Shown in pieces: positions 11,084 through 19,398 of a stretch of DNA of 37,896 bases. The stretch spans positions 1 through 37,896 of the forward strand of contig CALVWO010000011.1 in assembly GCA_944367465.1 (NCBI GenBank), written 5' to 3'. The notes beneath the pieces were generated by a model that was not told where the DNA came from, ran no database searches, and saw only the letters and a list, made by a program, of their open reading frames with translations. This DNA comes from an uncultured Clostridia bacterium. GTDB lineage: Bacteria > Bacillota > Clostridia > Christensenellales > Borkfalkiaceae. A program made the position numbers and the translations under genes. The stretch's first letter is position 1, and the number at the start of each line of letters is the position of its first letter.

Positions 11084-11135
11084 GCAAAATCGCATTTTGC
11101 GCAGTATCTCGGCGGAACCAATGTAGTGAGCCGCC
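11084..11135. repeat. Two further palindromes beside the array
   Basis: A seven-base hairpin (11084-11090 with 11094-11100) and a 25-base palindrome at 11111-11135. The latter matches the internal hairpin at 10882-10906 at 20 of 25 positions. The repeat family therefore extends right of the 264-base element. I see no gene in 10760-11263. Confidence 0.5.
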
Positions 11136-11170
11136 GTGTGCCATACTGTTGCGAAAACAGTGGCGGCGAG

Positions 11171-11212
11171 AAAACCCCGCGGGCAGCCAAAGGCGCGCCC
11201 GCGGGGTTTTTC
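11171..11212. terminator. Strong terminator hairpin
   Basis: Fourteen-base stem (11171-11184 with 11197-11210) with a T5 run on the plus strand and T4 on the minus strand. It lies 50 bases after the stop codon of the minus-strand flavoprotein gene and can stop transcripts from either side. Confidence 0.8.
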
Positions 11213-11263
11213 TAAAAATCACGACTTTTTTTCGCGTCAGCTCGCGGAAAAAAGTGTGAACTC

Positions 11264-11887
11264 TCACCTGATAAAATTCGTCCGTACGGAGGTATCGTTC
11301 TGCGGCGGCAGAATGCCCTTCTCCTTGCCCGCCTGCATGCATTTGAGCAGATACGCCATGTTGTGCCCGAGGTTGCGCATCGTCTGCATCCCCTCTTCAT
11401 CCTGCCGTACCTCGTCGGGCGTTTTGCCGTATACCATATTCCAATAGCTGGAGGAGACGACGGGCATCTGGCAGATCCCGAAGTATTTGTTCACGACGTC
11501 GAACGACGCCGCGGTGCCGCCCCTTCTTGCAGAAACGACGCTCGCGCCCGGCTTGCCCGCAAAGGCGTAGCCGCCCGCATAAAAGGCGCGATCCAGAACG
11601 GAGAGCAGGATGCCCGAGGGGTGCGCATAGTAGACGGGGGACCCGAACACGAACCCGTCGGCGCCCTTCGCCTTTTCGATGAGCGCGTTCGCAGTATCGT
11701 CGTCAAACACGCACTTTTTGAGTTCGCGGCACTTCATGCAGGCGATACAATCGCGCACGGGCTTTGCGCCGACCTGAAAGATCTCCGTTTCGATGCCGTC
11801 CGCTTCGAGCGCCTTTGCAACTTCGGTGAGCGCCGTATAGGTACAGCCCTTTGCACGCGGGCTTCCGTTGACAAGCAAAACTTTCAT
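11264..11887 (-). CDS. NADPH-dependent FMN reductase / iron-sulfur flavoprotein
   Basis: 207 residues of the flavodoxin-like fold. The N-terminal VNGSPRAKGCTYTAL loop binds the FMN phosphate, and GSPVYYAHPSG is the second flavin loop. A compact cysteine cluster CIACMKC (about residues 47-53), with a further Cys nearby (KKC), matches the iron-sulfur flavoproteins of anaerobes that move electrons or reduce oxygen species. AAGGAG lies eight bases before the ATG. It lies 76 bases downstream of the alcohol dehydrogenase on the same strand; the spacer contains an 8-base hairpin (CCGCGCAG/CTGCGCGG) with a T run in the loop, so cotranscription is possible but not certain. Confidence 0.85.
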   Translation of the reverse strand: MKVLLVNGSPRAKGCTYTALTEVAKALEADGIETEIFQVGAKPVRDCIACMKCRELKKCVFDDDTANALIEKAKGADGFVFGSPVYYAHPSGILLSVLDRAFYAGGYAFAGKPGASVVSARRGGTAASFDVVNKYFGICQMPVVSSSYWNMVYGKTPDEVRQDEEGMQTMRNLGHNMAYLLKCMQAGKEKGILPPQNDTSVRTNFIR

Positions 11888-11963
11888 ATTATCATCTCCT
11901 TATATCTTCCGATAAAATGCAATTCCGCGCAGGGCAAAAAACGCACTGCGCGGCGGGGTCGGA

Positions 11964-13130
11964 TCACAGACTTGCCCTGAAGATCTGCGCGATCTCTTCG
12001 GGCGTGAGCACTTTATAGCCGCCCTCCATGACGAGCGTGCTCTTTACGAGCCCGTCGATCATATCTTCCTTCACGCCGAGATCGGTGAGGTTCATCACGA
12101 GCCCGAGCGAGCGCATCCACGCCTCCATTCTTTCGAGCCCCTCGGCGGCGACGGCTTCGTCCGTCTTGCCGGCGGGATCGACGCCCCACACGCTGACCGC
12201 ATAGCGGCGGAACTTTGCAAGCCCGTACGGCATGATATAGCGGTAGTACGCCATGGAGACGGCGGCGAGCGTCATGCCGTGCGTGGCGTCGGTATGCGCG
12301 CCGACCGCCTGCCCGAGCATGTGCACCTCCCAGTCGGTATCCTTGCCCATGGCGACGAGCGTGTTGAGCGCCCACGTTGCCGTCCACATGATGTTGGAAC
12401 GCGCCTCGTAATTTTTGGGATCTTCCACGGCAACGGACGCGCTGTGGATGAGCGAACGCAGCAGCCCTTCCATGATGTAATCGGAGGTATTGTCGTCCGT
12501 ACCGGAGAAGTACTGTTCGAGGATGTGGCTCATGATATCGTAGAATCCCGCGACCATCTGATACTTGGGCAGCGTGAACGTGAATTCGGGATTGAGAACG
12601 GAGAACTTCGGATAGACCTCCGTTCCGAACACGTGACCGATCTTGAGCTTCTGCGCGTGGTTGGTGATGACGGAGCCGCCGTTCATCTCGCTGCCCGTAC
12701 CGACCATCGTCAGAACGCACGCCACGGGAACGATCTCGCAGGTCGGCTCTTCGAAACGGATATAATATTTCTCCCACGGATCCTCGTCGCAATGGACGGA
12801 GACGGAGACAGCTTTGGCGTAGTCGCACACAGAGCCGCCGCCCACCGCCAGGATGAGATCGGCTTTGGCGGCACGGGCGCGTTCGACGCCTTCGTACAGC
12901 TTTTCCACCGTGGGATTGGGCATGACGCCCGCGTCCTCGAACACGTTTTTACCGTACTTTTCAAGCGCGGCTTTGACCTGCGCATAAATGCCGTTTTTCT
13001 TGATCGACCCGCCGCCGTACACCAAAAGGACGTTTTTGCCGTACTTGGGGAGCTCTTTTTCAAGCCCCTGCATGGCATCTTTCCCGAAGTAGAGGCGGGT
13101 CGGGTTGCAATAAGTAAAGTTTCCGAGCAT
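11964..13130 (-). CDS. Iron-containing alcohol dehydrogenase (BdhA/YugJ-like)
   Basis: 388 residues. The start at 13130 has AAGGAG seven bases upstream and gives MLGNFTYCNPTRLYFGK, the typical beginning of butanol dehydrogenases. The NAD(P) loop is AVGGGSVCDYAK. The metal site is formed by Asp and His in YDIMSHILEQY and the two His in GQAVGAHTDATHGMTLA. Such enzymes reduce aldehydes to alcohols at the end of fermentation in the cytosol. This fits an anaerobe with a fermentative metabolism. The exact aldehyde is unknown. Confidence 0.92.
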   Translation of the reverse strand: MLGNFTYCNPTRLYFGKDAMQGLEKELPKYGKNVLLVYGGGSIKKNGIYAQVKAALEKYGKNVFEDAGVMPNPTVEKLYEGVERARAAKADLILAVGGGSVCDYAKAVSVSVHCDEDPWEKYYIRFEEPTCEIVPVACVLTMVGTGSEMNGGSVITNHAQKLKIGHVFGTEVYPKFSVLNPEFTFTLPKYQMVAGFYDIMSHILEQYFSGTDDNTSDYIMEGLLRSLIHSASVAVEDPKNYEARSNIMWTATWALNTLVAMGKDTDWEVHMLGQAVGAHTDATHGMTLAAVSMAYYRYIMPYGLAKFRRYAVSVWGVDPAGKTDEAVAAEGLERMEAWMRSLGLVMNLTDLGVKEDMIDGLVKSTLVMEGGYKVLTPEEIAQIFRASL

Positions 13131-13181
13131 ATTCTTTCTCCTTGACTTGCGCGGCATGCGCCGCACGGTTTTTACGCCATT

Positions 13182-13210
13182 ATTATACCCCCGCCCCGCG
13201 GCAAAGTCAA
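13182..13210 (-). promoter_or_regulatory. Promoter of the alcohol dehydrogenase gene
   Basis: TTGACT (13205-13210), 17 bases, TATAAT (13182-13187). The leader is about 45 bases and contains a GCGGCGCATGCCGC palindrome. Confidence 0.85.
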
Positions 13211-13248
13211 ATACCTTTTTCTTATGCGTAAGTATAACTTTCGGGCAT

Positions 13249-13276
13249 AAAAAAGCCCGCCATTTTGCAGGCGGGT
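13249..13276 (-). terminator. Terminator after tadA
   Basis: CCCGCC/GGCGGG stem (13256-13261 with 13270-13275), then CTTTTTT on the minus strand. It closes the CPBP-rlmH-M14-tadA operon. Confidence 0.85.
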
Positions 13277-13286
13277 ATAGAGAGCG

Positions 13287-13748
13287 CTACTTCTTTTTTG
13301 CCTTCTCTCTTGCGCGCATTTCGGTAAAAAAGGAGGTGAGCACCGCCGCGCACTCCTCTTTCAGCACGCCGCCCGTGACTTCCACCTTATGATTCAGCAG
13401 ATTCGCGTTCGCCAGCTCGTTCGTGAGGCTCCTGCCCTTCTGCTCGTATGCGCCGAAATACACGCGGTCGATGCGGGCGTTCAGGATCGCGCCCATGCAC
13501 ATGGGGCAGGGCTCGAGCGTGACGTAGAGCTCCGCCCCCGGCAGCCGCCACGAGTGCAGCCGCCTGCAGGCGCGGTCGATGGCGCGCATCTCGGCGTGCG
13601 CCGTAGCCATCTGCAGCTTTGTGCGCAGGTTATACCCCCTGCCGATGATCCTGCCTTCGTATACGACGACGGCGCCGATAGGCACCTCGCCCCTTTTTTT
13701 CGCCTTCTCGGCGAGGCGGATCGCCTCCCGCATGAAGCGCTCTTCCAT
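13287..13748 (-). CDS. tadA: tRNA-specific adenosine deaminase
   Basis: 153 residues. TadA converts adenosine 34 of tRNA-Arg(ACG) to inosine. The zinc site is complete: His51 and catalytic Glu53 in HAE, Cys81 and Cys84 in PCPMC. The following GAILNARIDRVYFGA is also typical. The ATG overlaps the stop of the M14 peptidase gene (TAATG), with GGAGG seven bases upstream, so translation is likely coupled. Last gene of the operon. Confidence 0.95.
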   Translation of the reverse strand: MEERFMREAIRLAEKAKKRGEVPIGAVVVYEGRIIGRGYNLRTKLQMATAHAEMRAIDRACRRLHSWRLPGAELYVTLEPCPMCMGAILNARIDRVYFGAYEQKGRSLTNELANANLLNHKVEVTGGVLKEECAAVLTSFFTEMRAREKAKKK

Positions 13749-14560
13749 TAAAATTCCTCCGTAAAACGCACGAGCGCGTCGAGATTTTTCGTGACGATAT
13801 CCGAGAGCGACGAGAGCCCCAGCGGATGCGAAAAACTGTCCCGCCCCGCCTCCACCGTGAACGCGGGGATATGCAGGCTCTCGATGCACCAGTCCTTGTA
13901 TCCGCCCGCGGAATGGGGCGCCTCCCGAAGCGGATACCCCGTCGCCGCGCTGAGGATCCCGGCAAGGCGCCTGTCGCGCCGCGCCCTGAAAAAGGGCTGG
14001 TGAAAGCGCCAGTAGATCTCCTCGCCCTTGGTGTGATAGCTGATCGTGAACTGCGGGGAGACGGCGCGCGTAAAATCGCGCAGCGCCTTCGTTTCGGGTT
14101 CGGAAAAAGGCGTGATGCCGACGTAATTCGCCGCGCTCGGCACGCGGATATTCTTTGCGCCCGTGCCCCAGCGGGCGTCGAAATTGACGTTGAGATCGAC
14201 GGCGCGGGCGTTCGCCTTCCACAGCGAAAAATCGCCGCTCCCGTTGAGATACAGAAGCTCCGCACGCCGCCCCCGGGAGAGGCTCCCGGCACCCTCCTGC
14301 ACGAGGAGCGCGCCGTCGGGATTGACGAGCGGAACGACCCACACGCCGCCGCGGACGAGCCCCCTGCGGACGTGCCAGAGCGCAAGATGCGCCCCGATCC
14401 ACTCCCGCGCGTGCATGGCGTACTGACTGATGCCGAGAGGCCCCGAATGGGTGCCGATGAACATCGCGTATATCCTGCGCCCGCAGACGCTCTCGCCGAT
14501 CACCGCCTTCTCGCCGCGGTAGCTTTGGTAGAACGCTGAAACTTCTTCGTAGACGTTCAC
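13748..14560 (-). CDS. M14 family metallopeptidase
   Basis: 270 residues, one M14 (carboxypeptidase A-like) domain. Zinc ligands His50 and Glu53 are in HAREW; the third ligand His is in ISYHTKGEE. The motif NPDG, the segment DLNVNFDARW and the catalytic Glu in FTVEAGRDSF are all present. No signal peptide is visible, so it is probably cytoplasmic. By sequence it belongs with the gamma-D-glutamyl-diaminopimelate peptidases that trim or recycle peptidoglycan peptides. It lies between rlmH (22 bases upstream) and tadA (overlapping). Confidence 0.85.
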   Translation of the reverse strand: MNVYEEVSAFYQSYRGEKAVIGESVCGRRIYAMFIGTHSGPLGISQYAMHAREWIGAHLALWHVRRGLVRGGVWVVPLVNPDGALLVQEGAGSLSRGRRAELLYLNGSGDFSLWKANARAVDLNVNFDARWGTGAKNIRVPSAANYVGITPFSEPETKALRDFTRAVSPQFTISYHTKGEEIYWRFHQPFFRARRDRRLAGILSAATGYPLREAPHSAGGYKDWCIESLHIPAFTVEAGRDSFSHPLGLSSLSDIVTKNLDALVRFTEEF

Positions 14561-14582
14561 CGTCCATTATATGAAAATTTTG

Positions 14583-15020
14583 CTATTTGTGATATTCCGC
14601 GCCCGCGTTGATCATGAACGCGCGGTATACCTGCTCGCACAGAATGACGCGCATGAGCTGGTGCGGAAAGGTCATCTGCGAAAAAGACAAGAGCTCGTCC
14701 GCCGCCGCCTTGACGCGCGGCGAGAGCCCGCACGAAGACCCGATGACGAAGGTGATCTCCGCGCCCCTGTCGCACAGCGACCGCAGTTTTGCGGCGAGCG
14801 CCTCCGAGGAGCACCCCTTCCCTTCGACGGCGAGGGCGATCACATACCCGCGGCAGGCACGGAGAACGGGCTCCGCCTCCTCGTCGGGCGACTTCCCCTC
14901 GGAGAGTTCCTTTACCTCAAACCTGCAAAAGCGCGCAAGGCGTTTCGCATATTCGGAGACGGCGTCCCGCCAGAACGCCTCTTTGAGTTTTCCCACACAG
15001 ACGAGATTGACCTTAACCAC
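14583..15020 (-). CDS. rlmH: 23S rRNA (pseudouridine1915-N3)-methyltransferase
   Basis: 145 residues from the GTG at 15020. RlmH methylates pseudouridine 1915 in helix 69 of 23S rRNA using S-adenosylmethionine. The N-terminus VNLVCVGKLKEAFW, the SAM knot region FVIGSSCGLSPRV and the C-terminal QLMRVILCEQVYRAFMI (equivalent to the usual EQIYRA stretch) are diagnostic. The GTG was chosen because family members start just before KVNLVCVGK; it overlaps the CPBP stop by eight bases. An ATG 18 bases further upstream is the alternative. Confidence 0.92.
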   Translation of the reverse strand: MVKVNLVCVGKLKEAFWRDAVSEYAKRLARFCRFEVKELSEGKSPDEEAEPVLRACRGYVIALAVEGKGCSSEALAAKLRSLCDRGAEITFVIGSSCGLSPRVKAAADELLSFSQMTFPHQLMRVILCEQVYRAFMINAGAEYHK

Positions 15021-15945
15021 CCGCAAACCCCGAAACAAGCGTGACGATCCACGTTACGGCGCACACGGCGATCCCCACCGCCGCGCCGAAAAAGAAGGGC
15101 TTTCCGTCCTTCACGCCGCCCTTTCGGGCATTGTTTTTATCAAAGAAAATGAGATAGACGAGCGCCGCTACGAGGCAGACCGCCGAGGCGACGGTGAGCC
15201 CGATGTTCCAGCCGAGCGGCATCGTCCAGCCGCCCTCCGTCTCGTACCCCGCCGCCGTGAGCGCAAGGATGGCGGCATTGTTGCAGAAGTGCGCGACCGC
15301 GGAGGGCAGGATGCTGCCCGCGCGCAGGGCGACGAGCGCAAAGCACATGCCGCAGGCGAACTGATAGAGCGTCTGTTCGGGTCTGCCGTGAAAGAGCGAG
15401 AACATCGCGCCCGAGACGAGCACGGTCGCCGCCGTGCCCCAACCGGAGGCGGACATATTCTTTACCATGATCCCGCGGAAGAGCGTCTCTTCGAACACCG
15501 CGGGCAGAACGGCAATGATGAGCATCGCCGGAAGCAGATACCAGCCGTCCAGCGAAGGGAGCGGAACGCCCGCGCTCACATAGCCGAACCGCTCGAGAAA
15601 GGCAATAAAATAGTTGTTGAGTTCGGAGAGCGAGAACATCAGCCCGAACTGGAGCAGAACGGCAACGACGAAGTAATGCCACTTGCAGCCGCAGTACGTT
15701 CTGCGCACGGAGACCTTGCTGCGGCGGAAAAAGACGACCGCCGCCGCGGCAAAGCACATCTGCGGCAGAAGATAGGATAAAAAGAGATACCAATCGGTCT
15801 CCGCATAGTTCTCCCCCGCCGCAAGCACCGCGATCACGCCCACGATGAGAGAGAGAAACACGGGCAGAACCGCGCTCACCGAATAGGCGATCCCCGCCTC
15901 GGAGAGCGCGCGCCGCTGAAAATGTACGCCTTCCTGCTGTTCCAT
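15013..15945 (-). CDS. CPBP family intramembrane metalloprotease
   Basis: 310 residues from the ATG at 15945, with about eight hydrophobic segments. The CPBP (Abi/Rce1) motifs are in order: EETLFRG (the EExxxR motif), FSLFHG (FxxxH) and AVAHFCNNA (HxxxN/B). The Glu and His residues form the metal-dependent active site within the membrane. Relatives cleave prenylated or membrane peptides or act in bacteriocin immunity; no bacteriocin gene is nearby. A second hydrophobic pair near the C-terminus follows a basic stretch. The mRNA seems leaderless: TATAAT ends six bases before the ATG and there is no ribosome binding site. First gene of the operon with rlmH, M14 and tadA. Confidence 0.85.
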   Translation of the reverse strand: MEQQEGVHFQRRALSEAGIAYSVSAVLPVFLSLIVGVIAVLAAGENYAETDWYLFLSYLLPQMCFAAAAVVFFRRSKVSVRRTYCGCKWHYFVVAVLLQFGLMFSLSELNNYFIAFLERFGYVSAGVPLPSLDGWYLLPAMLIIAVLPAVFEETLFRGIMVKNMSASGWGTAATVLVSGAMFSLFHGRPEQTLYQFACGMCFALVALRAGSILPSAVAHFCNNAAILALTAAGYETEGGWTMPLGWNIGLTVASAVCLVAALVYLIFFDKNNARKGGVKDGKPFFFGAAVGIAVCAVTWIVTLVSGFAGG

Positions 15946-15951
15946 GTTCCC

Positions 15952-15981
15952 ATTATAGCGATTTTTTCTGCGATTGTCCAA
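15952..15981 (-). promoter_or_regulatory. Promoter of the CPBP-rlmH-M14-tadA operon (leaderless)
   Basis: TTGGAC (15976-15981), 18 bases, TATAAT (15952-15957), six bases before the ATG. Divergent from the fumarase promoter, with 10 bases between their -35 boxes. Confidence 0.7.
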
Positions 15982-15991
15982 GAAAAACCCT

Positions 15992-16019
15992 TTGCTTTTT
16001 GAAAATTTTGTTCTATAAT
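15992..16019 (+). promoter_or_regulatory. Promoter of the fumarase genes (leaderless)
   Basis: TTGCTT (15992-15997), 16 bases, TATAAT (16014-16019), six bases before the ATG at 16026. No ribosome binding site precedes the ATG. Confidence 0.7.
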
Positions 16020-16025
16020 ACGGGT

Positions 16026-16862
16026 ATGAGAACTTTGGATACGAAAGAAATTGCAGATTGCGTGTACCGACTTGCGCGCAAAGCCGGGGTCACGCTCACG
16101 CCCGCCTGCCACGCGGCGCTCGAGAGCGCGGCGGCAAGGGAGACGGGCGCGGCGCGGTTCGCGCTCGAAACGGTGCTCATGAACGAAGCGACGGCGAAGG
16201 CGGAGCGCATGCCCGTCTGCCAGGATACCGGCATGGCGGTCGTGCTGCTCGAACTCGGACAGGACGTGCACCTGACGGGCGCGCCCCTGAAAGAGGCGGT
16301 AAACGACGGCGTGCGCCGCGCCTATCGGGACGGATACTTCCGCAAGAGCATCTGCGATCCGCTCACCCGCGAAAACACGGGCGACAACACCCCCGCGCAC
16401 CTGCACCTGGACATGGTTGCGGGAGAGAACGTCGCCGTTACCTTCCTGCCCAAGGGGTTCGGGAGCGAAAACATGTCGCGGCTCGTCATGCTCACCCCCT
16501 CGCAGGGAAGAGCGGGGATCGTCGATACCATCGTGGAGACGGTGAAGATCGCCGGATCCCGCCCCTGCCCGCCCGTATGCGTGGGCGTGGGGATCGGCGG
16601 CGCGTTCGACAGCTGCGCCTTTCTTGCAAAAAAGGCGCTCACGCGGGAGGTCGGCAGCCGCAGCCCCCGCGAGGACGTCGCCTCCATCGAGGAAGAGGCG
16701 CTTGAAAAGATCAATGCCCTCAACATCGGCCCGCAGGGATTCGGCGGCAACGTGACCGCCCTCTCCGTCGCCTGCGAGATCGCCCCCACGCACATTGCGG
16801 GGCTCCCCGTCGCCGTCAACATCCAGTGCCACTGCGTGCGCTGCGAAAAGGAGGTACTCTGA
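16026..16862 (+). CDS. Fumarate hydratase, alpha subunit (class I)
   Basis: 278 residues. Class I fumarases hydrate fumarate to malate with an oxygen-sensitive [4Fe-4S] cluster. In the two-gene form the alpha subunit carries the cluster cysteines; candidates here are in MPVCQDTGMAV, CPPVCVGVGIGG and the C-terminal CHCVRCEKE. RENTGDNTPAHLH and GSENMSRLVMLTPSQG are further family motifs. The related L-tartrate dehydratase alpha subunit is an alternative. The start codon has no ribosome binding site but sits on the predicted transcription start. It ends in a TGATG overlap with the beta subunit. Confidence 0.92.
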   Translation: MRTLDTKEIADCVYRLARKAGVTLTPACHAALESAAARETGAARFALETVLMNEATAKAERMPVCQDTGMAVVLLELGQDVHLTGAPLKEAVNDGVRRAYRDGYFRKSICDPLTRENTGDNTPAHLHLDMVAGENVAVTFLPKGFGSENMSRLVMLTPSQGRAGIVDTIVETVKIAGSRPCPPVCVGVGIGGAFDSCAFLAKKALTREVGSRSPREDVASIEEEALEKINALNIGPQGFGGNVTALSVACEIAPTHIAGLPVAVNIQCHCVRCEKEVL

Positions 16863-17386
16863 TGAAACGCCTTACCCTTCCGCTCTCCGACGAAGAGACG
16901 CGCGCGCTCCGCGCAGGCGAGGGCGTGCTGCTCTCGGGCGTCATATATACCGCGCGCGACTGCGCGCACAAACGCCTCTTTGCCCTGCTCGACGAGGGAA
17001 AGCCGCTGCCCGTCGACCTGAAAGAGACGTACATTTACTACGCAGGCCCCTGCCCCGCACCCGAAGGGAAGGCGTGCGGGAGCTGCGGCCCCACGACGTC
17101 CGCCCGCATGAATGCCTTCGCGCCCCGTCTGCTCGATCTGGGGCTGAGAGGCATGATCGGCAAAGGCGAGATGAGCGAGGAGACGCGCGCCGCGCTCCGA
17201 CGCAACGGCAGGGTTTATTTCGCAGCCGTGGGAGGCGCGGGAGCCGCGTACGGAAACGCGATTCAGAAAATGGAACTCGTCGCGTTCCCCGACCTTCTGA
17301 GCGAGGCGATATACCGCATGGAAGTTGTGGATTTCCCCCTCGTCGTCGCCATCGACAGCCTCGGCAACAGCGTATACGACAGATAA
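16862..17386 (+). CDS. Fumarate hydratase, beta subunit (class I)
   Basis: 174 residues, partner of the alpha subunit. The motifs are GVIYTARDCAHKR near the N-terminus, YYAGPCPAPEGKACGSCGPTTSARM, IGKGEM and the closing YRMEVVDFPLVVAIDSLGNSVY. AAGGAGG lies seven bases before the ATG, and the start shares one base with the alpha stop, so the two subunits are made in step. In contrast to the alpha gene, translation here uses a strong Shine-Dalgarno site. In an anaerobe the enzyme probably serves the reductive branch from malate to fumarate. Confidence 0.93.
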   Translation: MKRLTLPLSDEETRALRAGEGVLLSGVIYTARDCAHKRLFALLDEGKPLPVDLKETYIYYAGPCPAPEGKACGSCGPTTSARMNAFAPRLLDLGLRGMIGKGEMSEETRAALRRNGRVYFAAVGGAGAAYGNAIQKMELVAFPDLLSEAIYRMEVVDFPLVVAIDSLGNSVYDR

Positions 17387-17398
17387 GCGAAAAGCGTA

Positions 17399-17438
17399 CG
17401 CCCGCCGCGCAGATGCACTCTGCGCGGCGGGCGTTTTT
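17399..17438 (+). terminator. Terminator of the fumarase operon
   Basis: Perfect 15-base stem (17399-17413 with 17419-17433), five-base loop, T5. Confidence 0.92.
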
Positions 17439-17473
17439 ACTGTGATATCCGTATTTTTCTGTTCCGGCACACT

Positions 17474-18592
17474 TTACTTGCCGAACATGATCCGTTCGCT
17501 GGAAAGCATTTTCCCGATGAGGAACACCAGGATCGCCGCATAGACGATGTTCAGCGCAAAGGCGACGACGCACTGCCAGATCACCATGTTCCCCATGAGG
17601 ATGCCCTGCATCGCATAGACGGCGTTGAGGACGGGCACCGCGACCACCCAACCGCCGATGCCGCCGACAAAGGCCGTGACGATGGAGAGCACCATCACGA
17701 GGATCATGACGACGCTCGTATAGCCGGAAGCCTCTTTGACGGAGCGCGACAGCGTGGAGACGATCGCGATCGTTGCCACGATGAGCGGCACAAAGGAGAT
17801 GATGAGCAGGAATACCATGAGGTAGCCCATGAACCCGATACCGGAAACGGCGATATCGATGGAGACGCCCATCAGCTGCGGCATACCCAACGCCACGCCC
17901 AGAAAGCTGGACGCCGCGCCGATGAGCGAGACGCATGCGAGCGGAAGCACCTTGCCGAGGGCGATATCCCAGCGGCGGGCGCTCGTGACGAGGATGGTCG
18001 CCAGCGTGCCGCGTTCCTTCTCCCCCGCCACCGATTCGAGCGTGACGGACATGCACGAGGAGAACACGAACACCACGATGAGGAAGGGCAGCAGGCTCGC
18101 CATCGTCTGCGCGGCAATATTCTGCGTTTCGGCAAAATCGGTCATCGTGAGCGTAAACGAACGCGCGTAGGCGTCGAGCACCGTTCCCGCGAGCGTGGCG
18201 AACGCCGAGCTCTCGCCGTCCTCCGAATTGTAGACGAGTTCCGCCTTCGCCCCTTTGCCGAGGTTCTCATCGAACCCCTCGCTGAAGACGAGGAGCGCGG
18301 TCGCATCGCCCGATTCGACCTCCGCGCGGGCGGCGTCCACGTCCTCCGGAGCGGCGAATTCCACCGTCCAGCCTTCGTTGAGCGAGACAGCCTCTCCGAT
18401 GGTCTCCACCGCCGCGGATTCCCCCGAAACGTATACCTTAAACGCATAAGTCTCGGCGGAGGGCGCCATCGCGGAGCCCATCACGGAATAGATGATATAG
18501 ATGAGGATCCCGGGGAGCAGCATGGAGAGGATGAGGCGCGGATCGCGGAAAAAGCGCGTGAATTCCTTTTTCATGAGCGCGAGAAGTTTCAT
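17474..18592 (-). CDS. natB: ABC transporter permease, NatB type
   Basis: 372 residues from the ATG at 18592. One membrane segment after the basic N-terminus (about 19-42) is followed by a soluble extracytoplasmic domain of about 130 residues. Five or six further membrane segments follow (starting at MASLLPFLIVVFVFSSCM). The cytoplasmic GEKERGTLATILVTSARR coupling segment is typical of ABC-2 (DrrB/NatB) permeases. It forms an exporter with the ATPase encoded just upstream; the genes overlap as ATGA. NatAB of Bacillus exports sodium, but many similar systems export lipids, peptides or drugs, so the substrate is open. Confidence 0.85.
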   Translation of the reverse strand: MKLLALMKKEFTRFFRDPRLILSMLLPGILIYIIYSVMGSAMAPSAETYAFKVYVSGESAAVETIGEAVSLNEGWTVEFAAPEDVDAARAEVESGDATALLVFSEGFDENLGKGAKAELVYNSEDGESSAFATLAGTVLDAYARSFTLTMTDFAETQNIAAQTMASLLPFLIVVFVFSSCMSVTLESVAGEKERGTLATILVTSARRWDIALGKVLPLACVSLIGAASSFLGVALGMPQLMGVSIDIAVSGIGFMGYLMVFLLIISFVPLIVATIAIVSTLSRSVKEASGYTSVVMILVMVLSIVTAFVGGIGGWVVAVPVLNAVYAMQGILMGNMVIWQCVVAFALNIVYAAILVFLIGKMLSSERIMFGK

Positions 18593-19398
18593 ACCGTCTC
18601 CCCCTTTACCTCGCGGTAGATCTCGAAGAATCTGTCTTCGAGCGTCATGCCGTCGCACACGCCCTCCAGCGTGCCGTCGCGGACCATGCGCCCGTCGATG
18701 ATGATGCCGACGCGGTCACACAGCTTTTCGACGAGCGAAAAGATGTGCGTGGAGAGCAGGATGGATTTCCCCATGCGCTTGAGCTCGAGCAGAAAGTCGG
18801 TGACCACCTTCGCGGTGAGCACGTCGAGCCCGTTGGTGGGTTCGTCGAAGATGACGACGGCGGGATCATGCACGATGGCGATGACGAGCGACACCTTTTG
18901 CAGCATACCCGTGGAGAGATCTTTGATCTTCACTTCGGCAAAGCGGTCGATGCCGAACCGCTCGAAAAGTTCATGCTTGCGCTTTGCGAGCACGGTCTTC
19001 TCCACCCCGTGCAGCGCCCCGAAGAAATCGAAGAGATAGGAGGGCGTGAAAAAGCCCTCGAGCTTGAGTTCGCTCGTCATGAACCCGATGGAATCGCGCA
19101 CCGCCTGCGCCTCGCGGCGGACGGAATGCCCGCACACGAACGCATCGCCCCCGTCGGGCTTGATGAGCGTGGAGAGGATGCGCAAAGTCGTCGTTTTGCC
19201 CGCTCCGTTCGGGCCGAGCAGTCCGTAGATCTCGCCGCGGTAAGCGGAGAACGAGAGCCCCGCAACGGCGATCTTGTGCGTTTCGCCCGTCTTGTCGAGC
19301 CGCTGCTGCTTGCGCGAGAGCGTGAACGTCTTTCTCAGATTCTCCGCCCGCACGACTTCTTCTCCGAAGTCCGCGAACGGAGCGCTGTTTTCCTGCAT
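18589..19398 (-). CDS. natA: ABC transporter ATPase, NatA type
   Basis: 269 residues. Walker A GPNGAGKTTT (about residues 62-71), Q-loop region IGFMTSELKLEGFFT with Ser-Glu where Gln is common, signature LSTGMLQKVSL and Walker B VVIFDEPTNGLD with the switch His in LSTHIF. It powers the NatB-type permease. AAAGGAG lies six bases before the ATG. The leader is about 85 bases and can fold: 19431-19440 and 19468-19477 are near-complementary. Expression depends on the unusual promoter at 19490-19520. Confidence 0.9.
   Translation of the reverse strand: MQENSAPFADFGEEVVRAENLRKTFTLSRKQQRLDKTGETHKIAVAGLSFSAYRGEIYGLLGPNGAGKTTTLRILSTLIKPDGGDAFVCGHSVRREAQAVRDSIGFMTSELKLEGFFTPSYLFDFFGALHGVEKTVLAKRKHELFERFGIDRFAEVKIKDLSTGMLQKVSLVIAIVHDPAVVIFDEPTNGLDVLTAKVVTDFLLELKRMGKSILLSTHIFSLVEKLCDRVGIIIDGRMVRDGTLEGVCDGMTLEDRFFEIYREVKGETV

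Noticed and set aside
13182..13210. Second phase-variable promoter at the alcohol dehydrogenase gene
   Set aside because: The spacer is G-rich, but its longest run is five bases and it already has the optimal 17-base length.
13287..14567. M14 peptidase and TadA as a single fused protein (a continuous frame covers tadA and part of the opposite reading of the M14 gene)
   Set aside because: The M14 motifs are in a different frame that ends in a stop overlapping the tadA ATG, with a proper ribosome binding site for tadA. These are two separate genes.
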